A stretch of 64,000 nt of DNA, from contig NC_070570.1 of the NCBI RefSeq assembly GCF_026914185.1, forward strand, positions 1,488,001 to 1,552,000, given 5' to 3'. A program made the position numbers and the translations under genes. Within the stretch, counting starts at the first letter, position 1; each line of letters begins with the position of its first letter. Under the pieces are notes generated by a model, which saw only the letters and a program-made list of their open reading frames with translations, had not been told where the DNA came from and did not search any database. The DNA is from Puccinia triticina (Eukaryota; Basidiomycota; Pucciniomycetes; Pucciniales; Pucciniaceae). This document shows, piece by piece, positions 54,949 through 64,000 of the stretch.

Positions 54949-56841
54949 ATGTCCAGCCATCCCGGACCACAGTCGGCCTTCGGCAACCAGCAGCACCCGA
55001 TTGAGCCCAAACGGTTCAATGGCTTCTTTGCTCCTTCCACGGCCACCCTCCAGAGCGCTGAGCACTTCCAGTTCAACAGCCTCTTCGGCTCCCACCAGGC
55101 CCAGCAACAGCAGCCCCAATATCATCATCACCTATCAGCGTCATCTGGCTTACAGTTCACCAATGATGAACTGATCGACTCCCTCGTCAGCCGCCCGCCA
55201 ATCAGCCATCCCAACGCCCTCATCGGACTCAATCACGCCCCGCACTCCAGCCTCACTCAGCCAATCTCATTCGATCAAATCACTCTGCTCGACCATCCTG
55301 CCCATCCCCAGTCCCACCCGCACTCCAAGCCGCACCCGCCTCACCATCAGCCGATCCCAATCAGCACGACGTCGGCGGAAACCAGTCCTGACCCCGCCCA
55401 TCGCCGCAGCTTCTCCTCCTCAGTACCAATCGAGGACCAGCTTCTCCTTTTGTCGCCTTCCTCGACCAACCCCACCCAGTCCCCCTCTGCCTTTAGCTCG
55501 GTATCCAGGACGGCCCCAGCCGGCCATCACCACACCTTCCGCACCTCCCGCTCGCCAAACCCCAAGCCCCTGCTCAACCGCCGTCCGCAGCAGGCCAATT
55601 ACCCCTTCAGCCCGCCGACGTCGATCACCACCACCCTGGCCGACGAGGAGCGCTCGCCGGCCATCTCGACCATCTCCGTCAGCGAGTCCTCAACTCACCA
55701 CCACCTCTCCTCCTCACAGCCGATCGGTAACTCCTTCTACCGCGCGCTGGCCGGGCCAGATGAGGCGGCCGGGTTGAGATCCCCGCTGGACCACATGTCA
55801 GACGAACTGTCCCTGTCCTCAAGCCTGCCTGCCCGCAGGACCTTCTCACCCCATTCAATTATCGACCAACAGTTCGTCAAACCCTCTCTTTCTTCATGCT
55901 ATTCTATACCTCAATGTTGCAGCCATCTAACCAGCTTGACAACGCACAAAACGAAAACCATCTCAGAAAGTTGGTTTTGAATGAAAAGAGAAGGAAGAGG
56001 AGAGAATCCCACAATGCAGTCGAAAGACGAAGACGCGATAACATTAACGATCGGATAACCGAATTAGCCGGACTACTACCCGCCTGCCTGCTCGACACAG
56101 TCGTCACGCCCAATGAATCCGGGATGATGATGGTAGTCAATGAAGAACCTAGCCAAACGGATGACGGCCAAGCCCTTAACTCAGCCCCTCTTACCAAACC
56201 CAACAAGGGCATGATCTTGGCCAAGTTGAGTCTATTTTATCCATCCCCTCCGACTTTCTTCGTTTTGTTGTACTCATTTACTTTTTGTTTTTTTTAGATC
56301 GGTTGATTACATTAAACATTTAAAACATCTGCTGGAATTGCAATCTCAGCGGAATACCGAGCTGGAAGCCGAACTGAAGAGCTTTCGGTCGTCATCCGAG
56401 CCTGCTCAGCAACACCTAAACCAGCAAGGTGCCGACGAGAGCCAGGACAGAACGCGAGGCGCGGAGGATCAGGAGAACGTCAAGGGGGAAGAAGGTCCGG
56501 CCGGGGTGACGGAGGATGCGAGCGACCAGATCCACCAATGGATCAAGATCCACGACCAACAGACCGAGCCTCTCAACCAAAACGAAGCCGGTCTCGAGGA
56601 CAAAAACATGATGATTATGACCCACGAACTTTTCAATGATGCTCAATCGTACACGCTTGATGATAGCCAGTCCCATCGCCACCATCTCTCCCCTTCCGCT
56701 TCCAACACTCATCATAACCTATCTTCGTCTGAACCTGTCAAATACCATGATAACCACTTTGCGTCCTCGCGTGACCATTTTGCGTCGCCCTTTAACCACC
56801 GCCTCAGCGGCTTTGAAAATCTTTATTATCATCTCCAGTAA
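54949..56841 (+). CDS. bHLH transcription factor, USF-like
   Basis: Exons 54949-55875, 55923-56224 and 56298-56841 give about 590 residues. The first 300 are rich in Ser, Pro, His and Gln (QAQQQQPQYHHH), as in activation regions. The basic helix-loop-helix lies at about 327-425: RRESHNAVERRRRDNINDR, helix 1 LAGLLPACL, an extended loop of some 35 residues, and helix 2 MILAKSVDYIKHLKHLLE (split by intron 2). A short heptad segment follows (LELQSQRNTELEAELKSF). The His, Glu and Arg contacts of the basic region are those of factors that bind CACGTG E-boxes. The acidic, His-rich tail is without known domains. The long loop is atypical for the class. Target genes are unknown. Confidence 0.9.
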
Positions 56842-57622
56842 TTATCTCCCTTCTCCCTCACCGATCCAAGTATATCATCTTCATCTCCTGCTTATGCATT
56901 TCTTTTCTTTTCGAAACTCATACGCAGTATCTTTTTTTCCTTCCTGCTCGTTCTCACATGTACTCCTATTATGCATGTACATGCGTAATTTTTTGTCTGT
57001 TTTCTTTTGGAACAACCCGCAAAAAAAGACATATGGCTGCTTCTCTTGGTTGATCCTCATCCTCTGTCTGTACTTGTACTCCTCATATATCTCCACCTAC
57101 CCTTATTTTTTGATATCTGTTTTCCCTTTAATATCTTTTTCATGATTGTTAGTATCTTTCCTTCTAATGCCTTCGCATACTCCTCCTACAAACGCACAAA
57201 ACCAACCAAAACCCAGAAAAAAAAGCTCCCTTTTCTTCTTACTTTATTTATCAGAGTTCATACAGTCAAATATTATGTTTTCCCCACATATATATCATTT
57301 TACTATCCTTTTTTTGTATGTGAATGATTATAATGATGTATGATCTTTCTTTCCCTTTGACTGTTGGGCTGAAGCAGGCCTCTTCACCCATTCAATTTCC
57401 ACTCCAGGACCTTCATCTCCTGATTCACCTTTGAAATAGCACTCTGCAGCAGAGCTGGGGGGTTGTACTGCAGATCACGCATCAACACTGCATTTACATA
57501 TACAATATGGCACTTTGTAGCTACTGCTTTCATATAGAGTGTGATATGGGGTATCAATAACACTAGAACAAAGGATGAAATTGAATAAGGGTGAACAGAC
57601 CATTGGAATCATCTCTGGGTGA
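56842..57622. other. intergenic, 3' flank of the bHLH gene
   Basis: T-rich with several low-complexity frames. No gene recognised. Confidence 0.5.
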
Positions 57623-57630
57623 TTCCTACC

Positions 57631-58081
57631 AACGTTGTAACCGCTGCGCTGCGGTTAGCGCAGCGATGCGGTTAGCGCAGCGGTTTTTGTGCTGCTGCGC
57701 TAGCCGCTTTTTGTCTTCCGTGAAAAAAATGATGATTTGTAGCGCGCTAAAAAAGCGGGCACGTAGCGCCAAACCGCTGCATTTCAGCGGCAGCGCAGCG
57801 GTTTGAAAAATAAGAACAAAAGTGGTTTAAATTATGTTAAAAGAGGTTTAACACACAATAAAATTCCACTATCCGCTAAATTAGCAATAGCGCAGCGGTT
57901 TTCCACTTCCGCTGCGCTATTGCTAATTGGCCTGGGTGGGTAGCAATCAATTGCTGCGCGTAGCGGTTAGGTCAGTGGTTTTTCAACAGCTTCCGCTGCA
58001 TGCCTCTGGGACGTAGCGGTGTGACCGCTGCGCCGCGCTAAATGACCGCTTTTTTAGCGCAGCCCAACGGTTACAACGTTG
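57631..58081. mobile_element. palindromic hAT-like MITE, 451 bp, 8-bp TSD
   Basis: The ends AACGTTGTAACCG and CGGTTACAACGTT are inverted. They are flanked by the direct repeat TTCCTACC (57623-57630 and 58082-58089). The interior is built of gcgctgcggttagcgcagcg-type words in both orientations around a centre near 57860. It carries no gene. The 8-bp duplication suggests hAT-type mobilisation. Confidence 0.78.
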
Positions 58082-58089
58082 TTCCTACC

Positions 58090-58896
58090 AAGATGCCAGC
58101 CAGAAAAAGAAGCTGCAATGGATAGTGCCAGATGTAATATTGACAGTGCCGGAGGCAATTTTTACTAGCTTAGCTGATCCACCATTGTTAGTAGTATGAG
58201 ATATGACCAAAAGTAGCCCCCACCTCAAATTTAATTTCTCTTGATAGGATACTGCCTAGAAGCTAATCATTCAAGGAAAGGGTAATTTACTCAAGGCTGT
58301 GAAGTTTTGGTGCACTTTTGGTTACCATGGCTATGGTTTTGGTGGCTTTCTTCAGTAGGACTAGAGGTGGCAATTGGTACCCACAACAAAGGGCTGTTAC
58401 CAATAACAGTAATTGGCATCACATCCCTTTTGAATTTTTTTCGGGTAGTTTTCAAATTATGTGTTTCTTGACTCAGGCCCCGTTTGAACACACCATATGT
58501 CATTGACATAAACGGGCAAATTTATGAGGTGCAACCCAAGTTTGCCCCCTGTTGCCACCAAATTTTTGAAAACCCCAGGGGTTGTGTGTCATAAATTTGC
58601 CCATTTATGATATGTAAAAGTGCATCCAAACAGGGCTATGTTTTAAACAATTTGTTCAGAAAGTAAAAAAAAAAAACACTTTGGGTGAGCATGCACAAAC
58701 ATTCTCTGTGTGATCTGGTCACAATCTGAAGAAATGAAGGTATTAGAAAAATAGAAAAGACACAAAAAATGAGGATATTCTGTTTAATTTTATCACAAGA
58801 AAGCCAGTATGTAGCCATACACTAAATTTCTGAAAAAGTAGCAAATTATATAGGTTGAGGTTTGGGCCCTCAAAGCCACCAAAAATGAAAACATTT
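58090..58896. other. intergenic, no gene recognised
   Basis: A direct echo of the phrase cataaatttgcccatttatga (both orientations, 58500-58620) is the only structure noticed. Confidence 0.4.
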
Positions 58897-58970
58897 TCAC
58901 ACAAGATTTCCTGACAAGACATAAGTCCCTCTGTCAAAGCCTCAAACAGGGACTTTGTTAAGTTTGGGCT
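58897..58970. repeat. one-ended copy of the MULE-like terminal repeat
   Basis: Reads tttcctgacaagacataag, tccctctgtcaaagcctca and gggactttgttaagtttg, matching the right terminus of the element at 40891-42273 with about 15 percent difference. No partner end was found nearby, so it is a solo or truncated copy. Confidence 0.65.
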
Positions 58971-60904
58971 GGGCCAAACCATGGGAAACCCACCCCAACA
59001 GCTTTGGGCTGCGTTTGGACATCAGATTTTATTTTCCACACTAAAATAGGCACCTTAGGTTGTATGGTGGGTCTTGGGCAGCCCATCATGGCCCACAGAG
59101 TGATTGCCTGTCACTTCCAACCAGTTTGGTGATGTACCTGGTAGTGGTGCACCTGCCACCAACACAAATCTCATTAATCCTCACCACTAGCCTCAAAAAA
59201 GCCATGTCAGATTCAACCTCATCCACACCTCTCTGAAATTTCTAGGACAGTGATGATGACACTGATGACCTCTGTAGCATTGAAGCCAGCCTTTTCAATG
59301 TGTGGTCAGATTCTTGACACATTCCAAAGTCAACTCAATTTGAAAAGGTCTGAGGAATGATATGTGCCCAAGGTTAAGATGTGCACCATACAATCCTGAT
59401 GTTGAAATTGAGGAATATTGATTTTGAAAATCATGCTTGTGGTCTGTCTTACACCCAAACCTGACATGTATTCAAGAGTCTAGCCATCTTGCTGGTCATC
59501 TGATATGTGAAGCCCGTGCACTGGCAGGGATTGGGTTTAACTTTCACTGCCAAGGTGGTTTGCTGTCACCCAGGTCTCTGGGCCAAGTCCAGACCAAAAT
59601 AAGCAGTGACCTAGCCCAGTCCATTGTAATTGGGCCATTCCAATAATCTCATGCACTTGGGAGATTAGATAATTCCCCAAGTGATTGTTGGGTCAAAGGA
59701 GAATCAGAGTGGGCCAGCCCCAAACCAGCCCCAAACCGGCCCATTCTAAAACCTAGAGTCAATTAATCAAGTACCTTTTTAAAATGAGAAGTTGCACCAT
59801 TAACTCATCAGAAACATCAAATTTCAGACAGATTTCCAAAATTTTAGAATTGTTTTGATAAAGGCCTTAAAATTGCCTCCAAAGTCTTGTAAAATTTAAT
59901 TGTGAACCCCCCTAATGTGATCCTTCAGAATCAAAAGTTAAGCCTTGAGTTGTTAGGCTGAAGTGTCAAACTTGGTAATTCCAAACTTCAAAAACAATAT
60001 TTGAACTTTATTATAGACTTGGTGAAGGGGAAAGCTGATGAAAAAACAGCTCAAAGTCAAAGGGAGGAGTGATGACAAGGCCTTGAGGAAAAAAGCTCAG
60101 AGGCTGAGAGCTGGAAAAGGAAGCCCTCTTTGAGGGCTAAGGCTGCTAGCTTTTGAGAAGCAAAAAGGCAAATCACTAAAAGAGAGTGGAAGATTGTCTC
60201 AGGGGGCCGGCGCAGAGAACAAATGGTTTTCATTTCTTGTCTATCTATAATCTAAGCTATTGTAACTGGGGGACAAGCTGTGGGACAGAAGGTATAATGA
60301 ATATGCATCTGGAAAGAAAGAAATGAGTGGTCAATGGAAAGGGAAAGAAGATGGAGAGACGTAAAATTCCAACAGAACCTGACACAGTGTCAGAAAGACA
60401 TGTATTTGATAGACTTGAAAAGTCTAGCATAAACAGTGTGTAAGGCAAAAAAAGCTCAGTACCAATGAAAAATTCCCACAGGGCTCTTTTATAAGGACTT
60501 GAGATGTCCTTCACTGAGAGTGTCAAAGACGTGGCACAAGGGACAAGGTGGAGAGCCTAGAGAGGTTCTAGGACCAAACACTGGGAGGTTTGATTTCTGA
60601 CTCAGAGAGAAGGATGGTCAGTTCTCTCTGAGCTGAGAGAGAGAGAGAGGAAAGACAAAAGAAGGAAAAGGGTGAAGGCTTACCTGACCCAGAGAGAAGG
60701 ATGGTCAGTTCTCTGCTGAGCCAGGGAAGAAAGGCAAAAGGACTATATACAAGCTGTGACAGGTATTTAGTGACATCTTTTAAGCCCAACAGAGGAGGGG
60801 CTTACATCTTTATGCCCCTTGAAAATGCTCTTTAGATCAGGAATAGAAAAACTCATTGGCGTTCCTGCCCTCATATGAGCTCAAAAAGAAGGGTCAGCCT
60901 AAAT
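58971..60904. other. intergenic, no gene recognised
   Basis: A 25-bp direct repeat (cagagagaaggatggtcag followed by ttctct) occurs at about 60603 and 60692 within a GA-rich tract. Other frames are short and featureless. Confidence 0.45.
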
Positions 60905-61050
60905 GCACCCCAAAAACTTACTTCATGTACACCAACATTTTGGTGTACCTACATGTGCACCCCAATATTACTGGGGTTCACTTCTGGGGTACCCCAATTT
61001 ATTGGTGTGCAGACCTACTTACCCCAAAATCATTGGGGTGCAGGTGTTAA
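60905..61050. repeat. ACCCCAAT..ATTGGGGT dyad cluster
   Basis: Three or four palindromic units (gtacaccaacattttggtgtac; accccaatttattggtgt; accccaaaatcattggggt) are separated by about 12 bases of variable sequence. This is a miniature of the dyad-spacer arrays seen at 5, 13 and 36 kb. Confidence 0.6.
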
Positions 61051-61139
61051 AACCCCCAGACTGCTTGAATTTTTGAGGTGAAATTTAATTTACACCAAAT
61101 TAAATGGTTTACACAAGTAGCACACCCCATTGAGGGGAG

Positions 61140-61300
61140 TTACTCCCCCACCCACCTGCCCAATCCTCCACCCATGCCGTAACCTCCACCCATGCTGTAC
61201 CCTCCACCAAAGCCGTAGCCTCCACCAAGGCTGGAGATGGCCATTTTGCACCCGCCACCTTTCACAAGGCAACTGTGTGCCCTTGCAGGTACCCATGGTG
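61140..61300 (-). pseudogene. glycine-rich peptide fragment
   Basis: In one minus-strand frame the sequence reads MAISSLGGGYGFGGGYSMG followed by GGYGMGGGLG and a stop after RWVGE. The Gly-Gly-Gly-Tyr repeat resembles glycine-rich cell-wall or secreted proteins. There is no signal peptide or clear start, and a competing frame is longer. It may be a fragment or simple-sequence coincidence. Confidence 0.25.
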
Positions 61301-61734
61301 GTGTGAGATGTTCAATCATAGTAAAAATTCAAGGAATTCACTCCACAGGTTTACGGAGTGATGAAACAAGGAAACATAATCAAGCAATCAGAGAATTGGA
61401 AACGTAAGCATGTTCCTTTTCCCATTTGTGAGATACTATAGAGAAGACCGCGGATTCTTACACTTTTCCCCCTGTTTTGCCATGATTTATTCTCATCAAG
61501 TGTCACATCATTTGTGAACCTTCATATTCATCCCCTGGAGTCAGATGCTCCAGCAAAAGCTGCTGCTTTAGCAAATATGGGTCAATCCTTCCTTGAGCTT
61601 TGCCATAAACTTCTCAAATTCATTAGGAAATTGATCCCTTGAAATCTTGGAATTAACGCAAGGATTTAGGCTCTCAAGAAGTGTTTTCAATGTGATGTGA
61701 AAGACAGCTATAACATGATTGCCCTAGCTTCACA

Positions 61735-62658
61735 GTGCAGAATCAACACAGACAGCCTGTCGTGGATGCGATCGGGACCTTGGAACAAGCAGATACCACT
61801 CTTTCGGACATCTGGAAAGAGCTTCTGATTGCCTACAAGGCCATCAGAGATGTTGATGTATACTCGCGCTTTGAGCCTTTCAAACAACACTGCCTTGACA
61901 CACTTGAATCACAGACCAAGATCTACCATGAAGATATCTATGTTGTTGCATTTTTCCTCCACACTGACTACCGCCGAGTTGCAGTATCAAAGAAACACAC
62001 TCTTTCTGATGTTGGTCAAATGCTCCTCCGTCTTGCAAAGGACTGGAAGTTGACCCAAGGCGAAGCTTTGACTCTACAAGATGCAACCAATTGTTACTAC
62101 AACTCGCTCTTCCCTTACAGCTCAAAGACAGTCAATCAACTTTTGAATTACTGGCTTACACTTCCCTAAACACCCGATTGAAGTGCTTTGAAGAAGCTAG
62201 CCATTGGCATCCTCGAAGTTGTTCCCCATGCTGCCGGAGTTGAGGGGCTATTCTCCATCATGAGTGCAATTAAAACTAAATCTCGAAATCGAATGTCACC
62301 CATCACCTTGAAGATGATGGCCCAACTTAAGCTTCAACTCCTCATGATTGGTGATCAATTCCTAGCACCAAGAAAAAAAAGGAATCAAAAGAACGGTACA
62401 AGAGATTCTGAATTTGAAAACATGAAGACCTATGAGGGATTTCTCACTCCAGCAGAATTAGACGAATTTGAATCCGGGGTCTTTACTGAAGAGCAAATGC
62501 AAGTAGTTGCCTCACGGGACGACGCTTTTGTGGACACCATATTTGATTTTGGCGCCTGGGAAAACCAACCTCAACCGTCCGAAAAAGTGATCAACCTTGA
62601 AACTATCCAAGAAAACCCGGCCAATTGCAACTGGGACCCAAAAAATCTTTGGGTTTGA
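61735..62658 (+). pseudogene. hAT-family transposase pseudogene
   Basis: The frame encodes QPVVDAIGTLEQADTTLSD, KAIRDVDVYSRFEPFKQHC, FLHTDYRRVAVSKKHTLSD and NQLLNYWLTLP. After two in-frame stops (about 62167 and 62179) it continues in the same frame with KLAIGILEVVPHAAGVEGL, FSIMSAIKTKSRNRMSPIT and an acidic tail. The second part is the hAT C-terminal dimerisation pattern (IP..AG.ER.FS..........RNRL). The N-terminal DNA-binding (BED) and early catalytic parts are missing upstream. With two nonsense codons and no start it is dead. Related hAT remnants lie at 30921-31094. Confidence 0.7.
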
Positions 62659-63107
62659 ATCTCATTTCACTCCCTTGTCTTTTTTGTACTTCTTCAGCTG
62701 TCCAATGTCATGAAATTTAACGCACATGTCAATTAAATATATGATGTGATTCAAAAAAAGTTAAAACTAGGCAGCACCGAGCTCGCCGGGGCGCCGCCAG
62801 CCAAAGGCGCCATCCTTCGGGCGCTCAGCTGGCGCCCCTGGGCACGCACCTTTTGAAAAGGGGGTGCCGATAACCCTAGCTTTTCATGACCTTAAAGTCG
62901 GTTCCAATGAATTTCCTGTCGTCCAAAAGTAGATCTGCCTTGCTTGATAACTTGATTTCTTCGGTGAATGAGCAATGTGAGCATTGTTTGAAGTGAAGCT
63001 AGTTCTTTGGTTTCATCTTCAATCCACTCCAGGTACTCAATCGGGTCCATATTGACGGAGGATTTGTGTTTTTTGAGTCGGAGGATGAGCGCTTGTTGCC
63101 GGGTTTC
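62659..63107. other. intergenic with GC-rich hairpins
   Basis: 62785-62850 contains gccggggcgccgccagc, ggcgccatccttcgggcgc and ctggcgcccctgg in mirrored order, forming small hairpins. No gene. Confidence 0.45.
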
Positions 63108-63737
63108 TATAGTGCATCAAGCCTGTCTGGGCACATGCACAAGTTTGGGGGTGAAAAGCCCAAGCCCGCTTGGCCGAGCCCAAAGCGTGTGTGACACACC
63201 CAAAACCCCCGCTTGGCACATGGCCAAGTTGGCGGGGTTTGGCACAAAGCCCCGCTGGGCCGAGGCCAAGCAAGGGTGCCACGCCTGCCAAAGATGCCGG
63301 CCATCAAGGAGAGAAGTTCCACTCCTCAATGGTCAGTCTACAGACCAGTCATCAAGACTTTCCCTTCTTGATGACCAATACAGGTATCAACCACCAAGAA
63401 GGGAGTCGTCTCCCCCTCTCAATGACCGGTTTGCAGACCAACCATCGAGGAGGGGTAGTTCTCTCCTTGATGGGGGCTCTCCTCCCCAAGACTAGCAGTG
63501 TATTGGCCCTTGATATTGACACATCCGATGGCCAGTACACACATCAGTCTAGATATGTTACCGCGATGATCCCATCGGCCCAGAGCTTGGGGTTGGCCAA
63601 GCGGGACTTGGGCATGTGCCAAGATCCGCCGCCCGCCCGACCTCCCCGATCATGCCCTTTGGGCACCCCCCAAAACCCCGGTGGCGCTTGGCCGCGGGGG
63701 ACTGGGGCATGTGCCCAGATGCGCTTGATGTACTATA
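63108..63737. mobile_element. inverted-repeat element with palindromic core (element C)
   Basis: The left end tatagtgcatcaagc, then tctgggcacatgc, is mirrored by gcatgtgcccaga and gcttgatgtactata on the right (63705-63737). The arms share cttggccgagcccaaag-type blocks about 150 bp deep. The core (63300-63560) carries ctcaatgaccggtttgcaga, ccagtcatcaag and cttgatgaccaat dyads, the same half-sites as element A and the 13-kb array. The frames of up to 209 residues here are repeat artefacts. Confidence 0.65.
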
Positions 63738-64000
63738 TGTGGAGTTACAATGGCAGTTACCCTGGAGTATGCCACATTTCAACTGCTGGCAGTTTCTAGA
63801 GTTTTCTTGCAGTGCAAGAAAAAACACTGATTCAAAATAAATCAAGTGGTGATGTAGCCATATAGGCATGAGGAGGCTTCCCCTGGCCTAGACCCGTTGG
63901 GAAGGTGACGGGTATTCCCTTTGCAAACTTAGCACAAGTCCCTTGCCTGCCGGGGGACGCGGCGCGAAGCGCCTTGCATGAAGTGCAACCTCCTGTCAGG
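63738..64000. other. intergenic, window end
   Basis: Ends in gcacaagtcccttgcctgc, a relative of the hairpin at 1501-1563, running off the window. Confidence 0.4.

Noticed and set aside
63170..63799. A 209-residue plus-strand protein
   Set aside because: Spans the inverted arms and dyad array of element C; opposite-strand frames are equally open.

Overview
This is eukaryotic DNA, almost certainly from a basidiomycete fungus and most plausibly a rust (Pucciniales). The evidence is a run of multi-exon genes with short GT-AG introns of about 50-120 bases, a Zn2Cys6 regulator with the fungal-specific domain, a TE-dense AT-rich background, and lineage-type repeat families. The rust assignment is inference from protein style; no search was run.

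Six host genes could be assembled exon by exon: a mitochondrial coiled-coil protein of the FMP32/CCDC90 (DUF1640) type at 2571-3735(+); a Zn2Cys6 transcription factor at 19328-22310(+); a secreted HAD/trehalose-phosphatase-like protein at 32955-34639(+); the SUMO-activating enzyme subunit UBA2 at 42884-45711(-); the conserved oligomeric Golgi subunit COG3 at 46710-49128(-); and a USF-like bHLH regulator at 54949-56841(+). A seventh spliced gene, 50075-51882(+), encodes a coiled-coil protein of unknown function. They do not form one pathway; they are ordinary chromosomal genes separated by repeats.

The rest is repeats, many with recoverable ends. A 1.36-kb foldback element (7077-11464, 8-bp target duplication TCCAAAAA) is split by a complete 3,029-bp Helitron (7543-10571) carrying fragments of a cellular gene. 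A second Helitron end at 14593 adjoins remnants of Rep/helicase coding sequence and a cystathionine gamma-synthase gene fragment. A full-length Copia element (24553-29988, minus strand, target duplication CAATT) sits at the base of a hairpin inside another inverted-repeat-bounded stretch. There is also a solo LTR (39195-40021, TSD TGATG), a Mutator-like TIR element (40891-42273, 10-bp TSD) carrying duplicated tRNA-like segments, an hAT-like palindromic MITE (57631-58081, 8-bp TSD) and hAT transposase remnants.

The most unusual theme is a set of inverted-repeat elements whose interiors are tandem arrays of short perfect or near-perfect palindromes with variable spacers (4992-5921, 35689-37920, 63108-63737, with unbounded relatives at 12370-12560, 13030-13690, 35440-35670, 60905-61050). 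They look like one architectural class built from different sequences. This class is the best candidate here for something not properly described.
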